Source of the DNA: Phycisphaerae bacterium
GTDB lineage: Bacteria > Planctomycetota > Phycisphaerae > UBA1845 > UTPLA1
Assembly (NCBI GenBank): GCA_016935885.1
Contig: JAFGQA010000049.1
Location: 1-20,670 of the forward strand
Length of the DNA: 20,670 nucleotides
Direction: 5' to 3'
The translations under genes were made by a program, and so were the position numbers. The notes under the pieces were generated by a model. The model saw only the letters and a list, made by a program, of their open reading frames with translations, did not search any database and was not told where the DNA came from. This document shows, piece by piece, positions 8,718-15,784 of this stretch (position 1 is its first letter; the number at the start of each line of letters is the position of its first letter).

Positions 8718-8781
8718 CGTATCTCGTATCTCGTGAAGCGTATCTCGCCGCTGTCTGACGCTTCACGCTTCACGCTTCACG
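8718..8781. repeat. Heptamer repeats in two opposing blocks
   Basis: On the plus strand the words CGTATCT (8718, 8725), CGTGAAG (8732) and CGTATCT (8739) are followed by a 15-bp spacer and then three CTTCACG words at 8761, 8768 and 8775. CGTGAAG is the reverse complement of CTTCACG, and CGTATCT that of AGATACG. So both word types of the other two arrays meet here in inverted orientation and can pair into a hairpin. On the minus strand the block starts straight after the stop codon of the coiled-coil gene at 8786. It fills most of the gap between that gene and tssJ. Confidence 0.9.
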
Positions 8782-8785
8782 ACTC

Positions 8786-9979
8786 CTACGAGCCAAGCCC
8801 GTACGCTTCCGACAACTTCTGGCTGCGAAGCTCGCGAATGTGCTCCCCGAATATCATGTGCCCGTCGCGCTTCGCGTAATCCCTTACCCTGCAATTCGGG
8901 TCCGAACCCGCGCCGGCGGGGCCCAGTAGATGATCCTGCAGCTCTGAACCAACGCACTCGATAGCGCTGTCCCCCGCGATCATCGCCGCAATGGCCCAGG
9001 ACTTCAACCCGTGGAGCCTCATCTTGAGCACACCCACTGGCTTGCCCCCCTTCACGGTGATCGTGCTCCGAATCGTATCATGGATCCGCCCATACCTTTG
9101 ATAGGCGTCCCACGGCCGTTTCACCGTCTCGTTGTACTTCGTGTACCTCTCGAGAAACGGGCGGACATCCAACTCAAAGCTGTGCACGAAGTTGGCCAAC
9201 TCGATGAACGCGTCGAAGAAGCGTTCGGCCGCCTGGACCGTGGGGAGGATGTGCCCCTCCACCAACGCCGGCTGGGCGGACGCCAATCGCTCCCACAGCT
9301 TGGCCAAGGTCGCGTCTCCACCGTGGCCGGCCTGTTTCCTTGCCGCCAGGAGCGCTGCGTTGAGCCGCTCAATCTCGGCATCCTTGTCCGCGCGGACCTG
9401 CTCCACTTCGCCCCGAAGCGCCTCGCCTTGGGCAGCCAGTTCTCGCTTCGCCGCCTCGAGCCTCTCCACCTGAGACGTGTCGCCGGCGGCCAGATCAGCC
9501 CGCTGAAGCCGCAGTCTCAAATCATCAGTCGCGACCTCGGCCTGGTGCAGCTCGGAGTTCTTCGCGACCAGTTCCGCCTCCAACTCGTTCACCTTGTTCG
9601 TCAGGGATTCCAGCCGCGCGCGCTGCTCGGTGATGATCTTCTGCAGCTCTTGGCCGCGTCCCTGCTCGGCTTCAAGCTGCTTGGTGTGGTGCGCAAGATC
9701 GGCCTGGGCTTGGGCAAGCGCATCCTTGAGCCCCGCATTCTCCTCGCCCAGGGCGCTGATTCGTTTGCCCAGCGATTCCGCCCCGCCCGCGCCCTCACCA
9801 GCCCGGCCACCGGCTACGGTTCGATTCCATTCCGCGAGGTGGACGAGCAGGGAGCCCAGGAGACGGTGCCGCTCGGCTTCCTCCATATCCAGAAACCGTT
9901 CGCGCAGTGGCTCAAACAGCTCAGGTGAGACACCGTTGTCAGACTGTGTTTGGCCTGCCGGCCCAGGACGTTCAGCCAT
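8786..9979 (-). CDS. Unrecognised coiled-coil protein, first gene of the T6SS operon
   Basis: I do not recognise a named family. The start chosen is ATG at 9979, preceded by GGAGG at 9987-9991 with 7-bp spacing; the frame also runs to a GTG at 10015 but has no such site there. The 397-residue product has a short N-terminal segment resembling a small helical domain (about 18-55), a long coiled coil rich in E, Q, A, L and K (about 70-215), and a C-terminal globular helical domain (about 225-390) with many aromatic residues (for example ERFFDAFIELANFVHSFELD). There is no signal peptide or membrane helix, so it is probably cytoplasmic. Being the promoter-proximal gene of the tssJ-K-L-M group, it may be a phylum-specific T6SS structural or regulatory subunit; this is inference from position only. 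Confidence 0.85.
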   Translation of the reverse strand: MAERPGPAGQTQSDNGVSPELFEPLRERFLDMEEAERHRLLGSLLVHLAEWNRTVAGGRAGEGAGGAESLGKRISALGEENAGLKDALAQAQADLAHHTKQLEAEQGRGQELQKIITEQRARLESLTNKVNELEAELVAKNSELHQAEVATDDLRLRLQRADLAAGDTSQVERLEAAKRELAAQGEALRGEVEQVRADKDAEIERLNAALLAARKQAGHGGDATLAKLWERLASAQPALVEGHILPTVQAAERFFDAFIELANFVHSFELDVRPFLERYTKYNETVKRPWDAYQRYGRIHDTIRSTITVKGGKPVGVLKMRLHGLKSWAIAAMIAGDSAIECVGSELQDHLLGPAGAGSDPNCRVRDYAKRDGHMIFGEHIRELRSQKLSEAYGLGS

Positions 9980-9986
9980 GGATGCG

Positions 9987-9991
9987 CCTCC
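9987..9991 (-). promoter_or_regulatory. Ribosome binding site deciding the coiled-coil gene start
   Basis: GGAGG on the minus strand, seven bases before the ATG at 9979. It favours this ATG over the GTG 12 codons upstream. Confidence 0.65.
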
Positions 9992-10008
9992 GACGACGAC
10001 GCCGTGGA

Positions 10009-10038
10009 ATGACACCGCCAGCCAGGCTGGATTATACT
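10009..10038 (+). promoter_or_regulatory. Candidate sigma70-type promoter for the pseudokinase gene
   Basis: ATGACA at 10009-10014 (5/6 to TTGACA), an 18-bp spacer and TATACT at 10033-10038 (5/6 to TATAAT). This would give an untranslated leader of roughly 85 nt ahead of the gene at 10130, containing a degenerate heptamer tract. It is a prediction from hexamers only; planctomycete promoter consensus is not assumed. Confidence 0.4.
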
Positions 10039-10058
10039 TCTGCGGGGAGGCCTCGCAA
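10031..10058 (-). promoter_or_regulatory. Candidate sigma70-type promoter for the T6SS operon
   Basis: On the minus strand TTGCGA (10058-10053, 4/6), a 16-bp spacer and a perfect TATAAT (10036-10031). The leader to the ATG at 9979 would be about 45 nt. The -10 overlaps the -10 of the plus-strand candidate, so the two polymerases could not occupy the region together. Confidence 0.4.
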
Positions 10059-10068
10059 GGGGAGGCGA

Positions 10069-10124
10069 CAGCTATAGCTGAGAGCTAGCAGCCAACAGCT
10101 AACTGAGGACTGACGACCAACAAC
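10069..10124. repeat. Degenerate period-7 repeat tract in the divergent promoter region
   Basis: Eight consecutive 7-bp steps read CAGCTAT, AGCTGAG, AGCTAGC, AGCCAAC, AGCTAAC, TGAGGAC, TGACGAC and CAACAAC; most share AGCT or end in AC. The tract follows GGAGGCGA, a boundary resembling the GGAGGCG that begins the arrays after tssM and tssJ on the other strand. It lies in the probable leader of the downstream gene and leaves that gene without a clear ribosome site. Confidence 0.6.
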
Positions 10125-10129
10125 TTTCC

Positions 10130-13100
10130 ATGGCTTGCCAACGCCTCATCCTGAAGCCTGACGGACTGACGCCCGACGATGCCGCTCGACTCATGGAGCA
10201 TGTTCGCGCAGCCGTCCAGCAGCAAATGCGATTGGCCTCGGAATCGCCCCACATCCTCCGCTTCGTCCATCAGGTCCGCGAGGAAGCCAGCGCCTTCGTC
10301 ATCGAGCATGAACCGGCGACGCCCTTGCAAGTCGCCGACCTCTTCAATCCCGACGCCCCCCCAGCGAACGAAGAGCAACTCCTCGACGCCGCGGCGGCGC
10401 TCGTCGACGCGCTTCGGGTCGCCCACGACGCGGACCCGTCGCAGCCGTTGGTGCACGGCGGCCTGTGCCCGGGGGCGATCCTGATCGATCCCGACGGTGT
10501 CTGGAAGGTCTCCGACTTCGGCTTCGCCCAGGCCATCTCCGAGGTGCTGGGTCCGGACAGCTACCTGAATCTGGCGGTCGGGCCAAAAAGCGAAGCGAAG
10601 TGCAACTCCTCTGCGCCCGCCGACGAAACGACTGCCAGCGAGACGACCGCATCTGCCAGCGGCACGTGGGAGGTGCTCACCCCGGACGAGTGTGAGCGAA
10701 ACGACCGCATCTGCGCATTCATCGACCCCGAGAAATACGGAGCGGAGATCGCACATGGCCCGGGGGCGCTGGCCAGCTTCGAGGCCGGCTCCGACGTCAT
10801 CGCCGCGGGCTTCATCCTCCACCTCCTCGCTGAGCATCGCCACCCCTATCTCCACCCTTATCCGGATGCCCACCGGGTCGTCGAGATGTCAAGGATGATG
10901 GCCGCCGAGGTCCCTACCTCCGCCCGCCGCAAGGACCTTCATGCATCACAGAACGAGGGCATCCGTGTCTGGTGTGACATGGTCCGGGACATGTTGGCCA
11001 GGCTGCCGAAGAATCGCCCGTCCGCCGCGGAGTTGGCCAAGCGCCTTGAACCGCACGTCACCAAGATCGACTTCGATGAGATCCTGAGGCGGCAAGACCG
11101 CGCCGATGCCGAAAAATGGCTCGCCGCCGTCGAACGCGCGCTGGAGGACGAACGGTGGCACGAGCTTGAGGAACGCTTCGCCGAACAGCCGCAGTTGAAG
11201 CATTGGCCCGAGGCGGTTGTGGCCAGGGCCGACGAGATCAGTCGCCGGCTCAAGGAGCACCAGGAAGAGCAGTCGCGGCTCGAAGCGATCGAGGCTGACA
11301 GGCAGGCCGCTCAACAGTGGATCGAGACACTCCGCCGGGCCGTCGAGGCCGAAGAATGGGATCAGGCCGGGCGCGTCCTGCAAGACAGACCCGATTTGAC
11401 CCACTGGCCCGCTGAACTAGGCCAAGAGGCCGACGGGCTCGCGGATCGGGTCCACGCGGCCGTCAAGCGGCTCCAGGACCATCAAGCTGCTCGCGGTTGG
11501 CAGGCCCAAGTCGCGCAGGCCGTCGAGCAGGAAGCATGGAAACAGGCCAACGAGCTGCTTGCCGCCAGGCCGCCTCTGGAGTACTGGCCCGAGGATGTGC
11601 TCGATGCAGAACCGCGATATGCAGACCAGATCGGGGAGCATATCGAGGCGATCGAGTTCGACCACGGCAGGGCCCGTGCGTGGCTGGCCGAGGCTAAGGA
11701 AGCTGTCCGGAAGAAGAGCTGGGAGCAAGCGCTGCGTATCCTCGATCAGCCACCGACCGACATCCAGCACTGGCCGGAGGAGGTCGGGACCGAAGCGGAC
11801 CATCTCAAGGAAACCTGCCGCGGTGAATTCAGCGACGGCTTAACGGGCCGACTCCTCAGGCGCACGGAGACCGTCCGCAACCTGGCGCAGGCCTACGCCA
11901 GGGCGGTCATCAAGAAGGATCTGGCCCCGTTCCTTGATCCCGCGCTGATCGAGGTCGGGATCATGGCCGAGTCATTCACCTCGGACCAGAGCTTCGGCGA
12001 GGGGCAGGCCCAGATGTCTTTGAAGATACTGGAGGACGCTGCGACAACCAAGGCGCCCCGGTCTGGCTTGCCGTTGGGCGGACGCGCCAAGGATGATGCC
12101 GCCGATGCCGTCCAGACGCCGTTCAGCTATCAGGTCGAGACGACCCCACCACGCGTCTTCGATGAGAAGGGCCTTGTGCGCTCCCGGCTTGCCACGCAAC
12201 TCGCCAGGCTCCTTGCCAAGCGGCAGAGACAACGAATCGCGGACTGGCAAGCGCAATTACGAAAAGGCCTGTTTCCGCGAGCCGAGATCACGGGAGAATT
12301 CGACAAGCTGGTCCCTCAAGCCGCCGTCAAGATCGCATTGCTCGGCAAGAAGACGACAGCGGGAACGATCGACGTGCAAATCCGTTGGGACCCCAGCGAA
12401 CTGGCGTGGGTTCCCGAGAATGCCGAGGACTACGCCTCCAAGGCCATGGACATCGCCGTCCGCACGACCCACGCGGCACTCGACAACCTGGTTGGCCGCT
12501 CACAGGTCTTGGCGCCCTACACGACTGCGTTGTCGATCCATTTGACACCCGCATCGCCGGCGGGCGCCAGCACCCTGCCGGATCAGCTCGCTTTGCAGGG
12601 CCGTCTGGCCATGCGACGGGATGCCCATGCGGACCCTGAAGTACTTCAGGATTTCAGGTTCACCTGCACGCACGTGGGAAGGATCCCCGAAGACGTCAGT
12701 CTTGTAGAGGCGGAGTCGGCCCTTGGCAGAATGCTGCTCGCAGCGCAGGTCGACGTTTCTCAAGCGCTTGAGGCTGAGCTGAAAGGGCGCGTCCAGGCCG
12801 CGCAGGCTGAAGCCCGCGCCGCTTCGCCGTCGGCGGCCCGGGTGAAAGTCAAGATCCGCAAGCAGCCCAAACGGATCAAAGAGCCGGTCGACCAGGTGAG
12901 CTTTGAACTGCACACCAAGGCAGCCGATACGGTAACGCTTCCGGCACACTGGAATCCAGGCGCTTTCACGTTTGAATTCGCTGACGGCTGGGAGACCACC
13001 GTCAGCGGACTCCTCGGACCGGCCGTGGAGGCGATGAAAGCCAAAGAGCCGCAGGCTTCGCCGCGGGCCTTGCCGAGCGGTTCGCCGCGCGTTGAGAAGG

Positions 13101-14848
13101 CCGCACGGGCTGAAGCCCCTGGCTCGCCGGCACGCAAGACGAAACGACGCGGCCTTGTCCTGACGTCTGCTGCTGCTGCCGCCGTCGTCTTAATCACGGC
13201 TGCGGTCCTTACGCTCAGGAGCGGAAAGGATGGACAAGCCGATAGCCGCCCGGAGCCCGTTCCGCCGCGATCCATTCCCGTCAAGCTTGCGATCGACCGC
13301 GTTGGAGATCAATCTACGAAGAAGGCATTCGCCGTGCGGGTCGCGGCGCTCGACGAGGCGGGCAATCCCGCGGAGGTGTCCGAAGACACGGCCGTCACGA
13401 TCCGCGCGAAAGAGGGTTCGGCACGACTTCTGGGCAACCTCACCGGCGTCATCCGGGCCGGAGAGAAGTCAGTGCTCATCGAGGAGATCATCTGTGACGA
13501 ACCCGTGGACGGATTAGCCATTGAGGCCGTTACTGACGGTGAGCTGCTGGCCTCGGCCGTGTCGAACGAGTTTGACGTTATCGCGCCGCAGGCCCCACCG
13601 GAGACGGTGACGGCGCCGGAGTCCGTGCCGGCCTCGCCGGCTGAACCCCGCAGCGTTCCGGTGACCGACCAATGGGCCGCCGACTGGCCAGACTTGAAGG
13701 GTGGGGAAATCCGTGCCGACGCCGTTCGATCGTCGATCGAGGCCTTGCTTCCCGAGGCGCGTCCGGAGACGGCGGCAGGGCAGATCGACTTCCTCGTGAA
13801 GGTCGCCCGGACCGTGCTCGTCAATGGTTTGAAGGAAGATGGAGACGGCGGCGTCTCCTTTGTGATCGACGTCCAGCCGAAGGCCGGCGGTGAGCCGTCC
13901 AGCGAACAGTTCACGATGCTTCGCGTCAGTGAGAGTTGGCAGGCGCCAGAGGTGAACGTCGCGCAGCTTGCCGCTCTCTCGGCTGACCTGACGCGGAAGG
14001 CCCTCGCGAGTGTTGAGACCGCAGCGCGAGACATGAACGAGTATTACCTGGCCGGCCGGCTCCGGGACGCATACCAGGAGTATGATCAGGTCAAGGATCT
14101 GCTCACGCTGCCCCCCCTCGCGGGCGAAGGGGCGGTGCGGCAGATCTCGGAGTCGAAGGGCGCATTGCCCCCGCGATGGACGGACCGGCCGGGCTACCGA
14201 AGCGGGCAGCCGGACGCCGACCTCCAATACCCAAAGACACTCACGGCAGACGCCGACGGGCAGACGCTCGTCCTCGTCTCCGTGCCTCCGAACGATCCTG
14301 TGTGGGAGGCCATCCAACGCGCCCCAGGGAGGGGTGAGAACGACTCCGCTGCGGCCGGACGGGCAGGGCGTCAGGCCCACCCGTTGCAGGCGGAGGCTGC
14401 CAGGAAGCCCGAGGACCGAAGCTGGCGTATCTTCTACATCGACACCAACAAGATCCAGGAGGCCGGGCGGTTTGTTGAGGCCGAGCAAATCGCGCGTGAT
14501 CGTGGCCGCCGGCTGCCGAACCGCTCGGAGTGGATGCTCGCCGCCTTGAAGCTCCACGATAGCACGTACGCCGATTTCGGCTTCGTCGGCGGGGGTTGGG
14601 AATGGTGCTACGACGAGACCGACGCCGGGAGCCCGTGGGTGTGCGGAGGCTGCTCACGGCTTGGCCCACCGTACAGCGATCGGCTGATCCCGCCCCTGCC
14701 CGACGCGGTGGAAGGCGAACAGAAGGCGGATGCGCTCGCCAGGCTGTGGGCATGGTTGAATGACCCGTTGGTCTCGCAGCAACGCGAGTACGGCGAAGAC
14801 CTCACATCCTTCCGAACGATCCTTCGGATCCACCCGACGCCACCATAG
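10130..14848 (+). CDS. Membrane-spanning pseudokinase / helical-repeat / SUMF1-like fusion protein
   Basis: The protein has 1572 residues. Residues about 1-310 follow a protein-kinase fold: an N-lobe remnant; HGGLCPGAIL (109-118) where HRDLKPxNIL is expected; an intact DFG (129-131); DPE (199-201) for APE; a GSDVIAAGFIL helix (220-230); and NRPSA (295-299). The Gly-rich loop is absent, an in-frame TAA 9 codons upstream rules out an earlier start, and the catalytic Asp is lost, so it is probably a pseudokinase. Residues about 320-565 hold four helical repeats, each with an internal HWPE or YWPE motif. An unrecognised region follows (about 565-985), then a membrane helix (1008-1029), an Ig-like stretch (about 1045-1150) and a SUMF1/FGE-like C terminus with GRRLPNRSEW (1459-1468) and WEWC (1490-1493). 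It is transcribed divergently from the T6SS operon and may replace PpkA as a regulator. Confidence 0.85.
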   Translation: MACQRLILKPDGLTPDDAARLMEHVRAAVQQQMRLASESPHILRFVHQVREEASAFVIEHEPATPLQVADLFNPDAPPANEEQLLDAAAALVDALRVAHDADPSQPLVHGGLCPGAILIDPDGVWKVSDFGFAQAISEVLGPDSYLNLAVGPKSEAKCNSSAPADETTASETTASASGTWEVLTPDECERNDRICAFIDPEKYGAEIAHGPGALASFEAGSDVIAAGFILHLLAEHRHPYLHPYPDAHRVVEMSRMMAAEVPTSARRKDLHASQNEGIRVWCDMVRDMLARLPKNRPSAAELAKRLEPHVTKIDFDEILRRQDRADAEKWLAAVERALEDERWHELEERFAEQPQLKHWPEAVVARADEISRRLKEHQEEQSRLEAIEADRQAAQQWIETLRRAVEAEEWDQAGRVLQDRPDLTHWPAELGQEADGLADRVHAAVKRLQDHQAARGWQAQVAQAVEQEAWKQANELLAARPPLEYWPEDVLDAEPRYADQIGEHIEAIEFDHGRARAWLAEAKEAVRKKSWEQALRILDQPPTDIQHWPEEVGTEADHLKETCRGEFSDGLTGRLLRRTETVRNLAQAYARAVIKKDLAPFLDPALIEVGIMAESFTSDQSFGEGQAQMSLKILEDAATTKAPRSGLPLGGRAKDDAADAVQTPFSYQVETTPPRVFDEKGLVRSRLATQLARLLAKRQRQRIADWQAQLRKGLFPRAEITGEFDKLVPQAAVKIALLGKKTTAGTIDVQIRWDPSELAWVPENAEDYASKAMDIAVRTTHAALDNLVGRSQVLAPYTTALSIHLTPASPAGASTLPDQLALQGRLAMRRDAHADPEVLQDFRFTCTHVGRIPEDVSLVEAESALGRMLLAAQVDVSQALEAELKGRVQAAQAEARAASPSAARVKVKIRKQPKRIKEPVDQVSFELHTKAADTVTLPAHWNPGAFTFEFADGWETTVSGLLGPAVEAMKAKEPQASPRALPSGSPRVEKAARAEAPGSPARKTKRRGLVLTSAAAAAVVLITAAVLTLRSGKDGQADSRPEPVPPRSIPVKLAIDRVGDQSTKKAFAVRVAALDEAGNPAEVSEDTAVTIRAKEGSARLLGNLTGVIRAGEKSVLIEEIICDEPVDGLAIEAVTDGELLASAVSNEFDVIAPQAPPETVTAPESVPASPAEPRSVPVTDQWAADWPDLKGGEIRADAVRSSIEALLPEARPETAAGQIDFLVKVARTVLVNGLKEDGDGGVSFVIDVQPKAGGEPSSEQFTMLRVSESWQAPEVNVAQLAALSADLTRKALASVETAARDMNEYYLAGRLRDAYQEYDQVKDLLTLPPLAGEGAVRQISESKGALPPRWTDRPGYRSGQPDADLQYPKTLTADADGQTLVLVSVPPNDPVWEAIQRAPGRGENDSAAAGRAGRQAHPLQAEAARKPEDRSWRIFYIDTNKIQEAGRFVEAEQIARDRGRRLPNRSEWMLAALKLHDSTYADFGFVGGGWEWCYDETDAGSPWVCGGCSRLGPPYSDRLIPPLPDAVEGEQKADALARLWAWLNDPLVSQQREYGEDLTSFRTILRIHPTPP
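10637..10714 (+). repeat. Internal 20-bp direct repeat read in two frames (kinase activation segment)
   Basis: Bases 10637-10656 and 10695-10714 are identical except for one G/A difference. The spacing of 58 bp is not a multiple of three, so the copies encode different residues (SETTAS and ERNDRIC). They lie within an insert between DFG and the APE-like motif of the pseudokinase, suggesting that part of this segment grew by DNA duplication. Confidence 0.7.
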
Positions 14849-15108
14849 GAACAGTGTGGGGATACCAGCATTGAAATCGACGTTTTCAGGCCACACTTCG
14901 TCGATCCCCCGCGTGTTGACCGCGCGGCCAACGAGCGTTTTCACTGACCTCACCACGACAACGGGCAAACCCGACCATATCAGGACTTTTTCCATTGACA
15001 GAAAGGGGCGATACCGGCGAGACTAAGGATCGCTCAACGCGATGGAAACTTCATGCGATCTGGTTCGACCGACGATGGAAGGATCGGTAAGGATTTGGAG
15101 CCCAAGCC
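14849..15108. other. Intergenic region between the pseudokinase gene and the small exported genes (260 bp)
   Basis: No coding region is convincing here. TTGACA occurs at 14995-15000, but no good -10 follows at usual spacing; GACTAA at 15021-15026 is the nearest and is too far away. No terminator-like hairpin with a T-run was seen after the stop at 14848. Confidence 0.4.
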
Positions 15109-15306
15109 ATGCTGAAGAACACACGTTTCTTACGCCGATTCACGGCGGCCGTCTTCGTGGTCGGGATCATGACGCAAGCCGCGACGTGTACTGCCACGCA
15201 AGTACTCGTGCTCGCAGCCGATATCGCCACCCGAGAGGCGGCGAATATCTTGTCCGACAGTATCTTTCTGCTCTTGGATAATCTCTTTGTCCGTATGGCG
15301 GGTTAG
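15109..15306 (+). CDS. Small exported protein of unknown function (65 aa)
   Basis: ATG at 15109 follows TGGAG at a suitable distance. The 65-residue product starts with a basic stretch (residues 3-10, KNTRFLRR), then a hydrophobic core ending near TQAATC (about residues 22-27), a plausible signal peptide. The mature part of about 40 residues is a predicted amphipathic helix ending in IFLLLDNLFVRMAG. I recognise no family. Size, layout and amphipathic mature part resemble the next gene, 111 bp downstream, so the two look like a distantly related pair. A longer overlapping frame at 15042-15281 has no such signal and is rejected. Confidence 0.6.
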   Translation: MLKNTRFLRRFTAAVFVVGIMTQAATCTATQVLVLAADIATREAANILSDSIFLLLDNLFVRMAG

Positions 15307-15417
15307 GGCGGTACCATGAGCTCGATGCGCCTTGGCAACGTGTCTGGAGATGCGTCGGATACGTCGATTGGAGCTTCTGACATTCTCTGATATTCTCTGG
15401 CGAGAGGGATTCTGCGC

Positions 15418-15618
15418 ATGCACAAGCTGATCAAGAAATCGCGATGGTTCCTGGGAGGTCTGGGCGCCTATGCCCTGGCCTTTGGCGGATGCTTGTCTGA
15501 TCCACAAGCGACCGATTTCCTGCGAACCGAGTTCTCACGGATTACCGGAGACGTGGCCGCCCAGCTATTTCTGATGTTCATTCAATCGATCAGCCCGATC
15601 AGCGGCGCCGGCGTCTAG
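15418..15618 (+). CDS. Small putative lipoprotein of unknown function (66 aa)
   Basis: ATG at 15418 is preceded by GAGAGG. The 66-residue protein has a basic N terminus (MHKLIKKSR), a hydrophobic core and FGGC at 22-25, so Cys25 could be lipidated; the -3 residue is Phe rather than the usual Leu, which makes signal peptidase II processing uncertain. The mature part (about 42 residues) contains DFLRTEFSRITGDVAAQLFL, an amphipathic helix. No family is recognised. It sits between the similar small gene at 15109 and the outer-membrane protein gene at 15785, on the same strand. Confidence 0.65.
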   Translation: MHKLIKKSRWFLGGLGAYALAFGGCLSDPQATDFLRTEFSRITGDVAAQLFLMFIQSISPISGAGV

Positions 15619-15784
15619 GAGTACGTGGGCGAGAACGGACTGTCGCACCGGTGGAGTCGTCCGCATGGAATGGGACAAGCACATGGATGCCATGGGGCCG
15701 CGCGGACTGAAGCCCGCCGCCGCTTTCCGGGGCGACTTCACGCCTTCGTCTGTGGTCTTGGGACCCTGAGGATGTTTGGGTACA

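Noticed and set aside
544..8781. CRISPR array interpretation of the tandem repeats
   Set aside because: Units are contiguous 21-bp copies without unique spacers, and no cas genes are near.
10130..11060. Active Ser/Thr kinase PpkA
   Set aside because: The Gly-rich loop is missing, HRD is replaced by HGG, and an upstream in-frame stop prevents a longer N-lobe.
14995..15026. TTGACA as a promoter for the small exported genes
   Set aside because: The -35 is perfect but no acceptable -10 lies 16-18 bp downstream.
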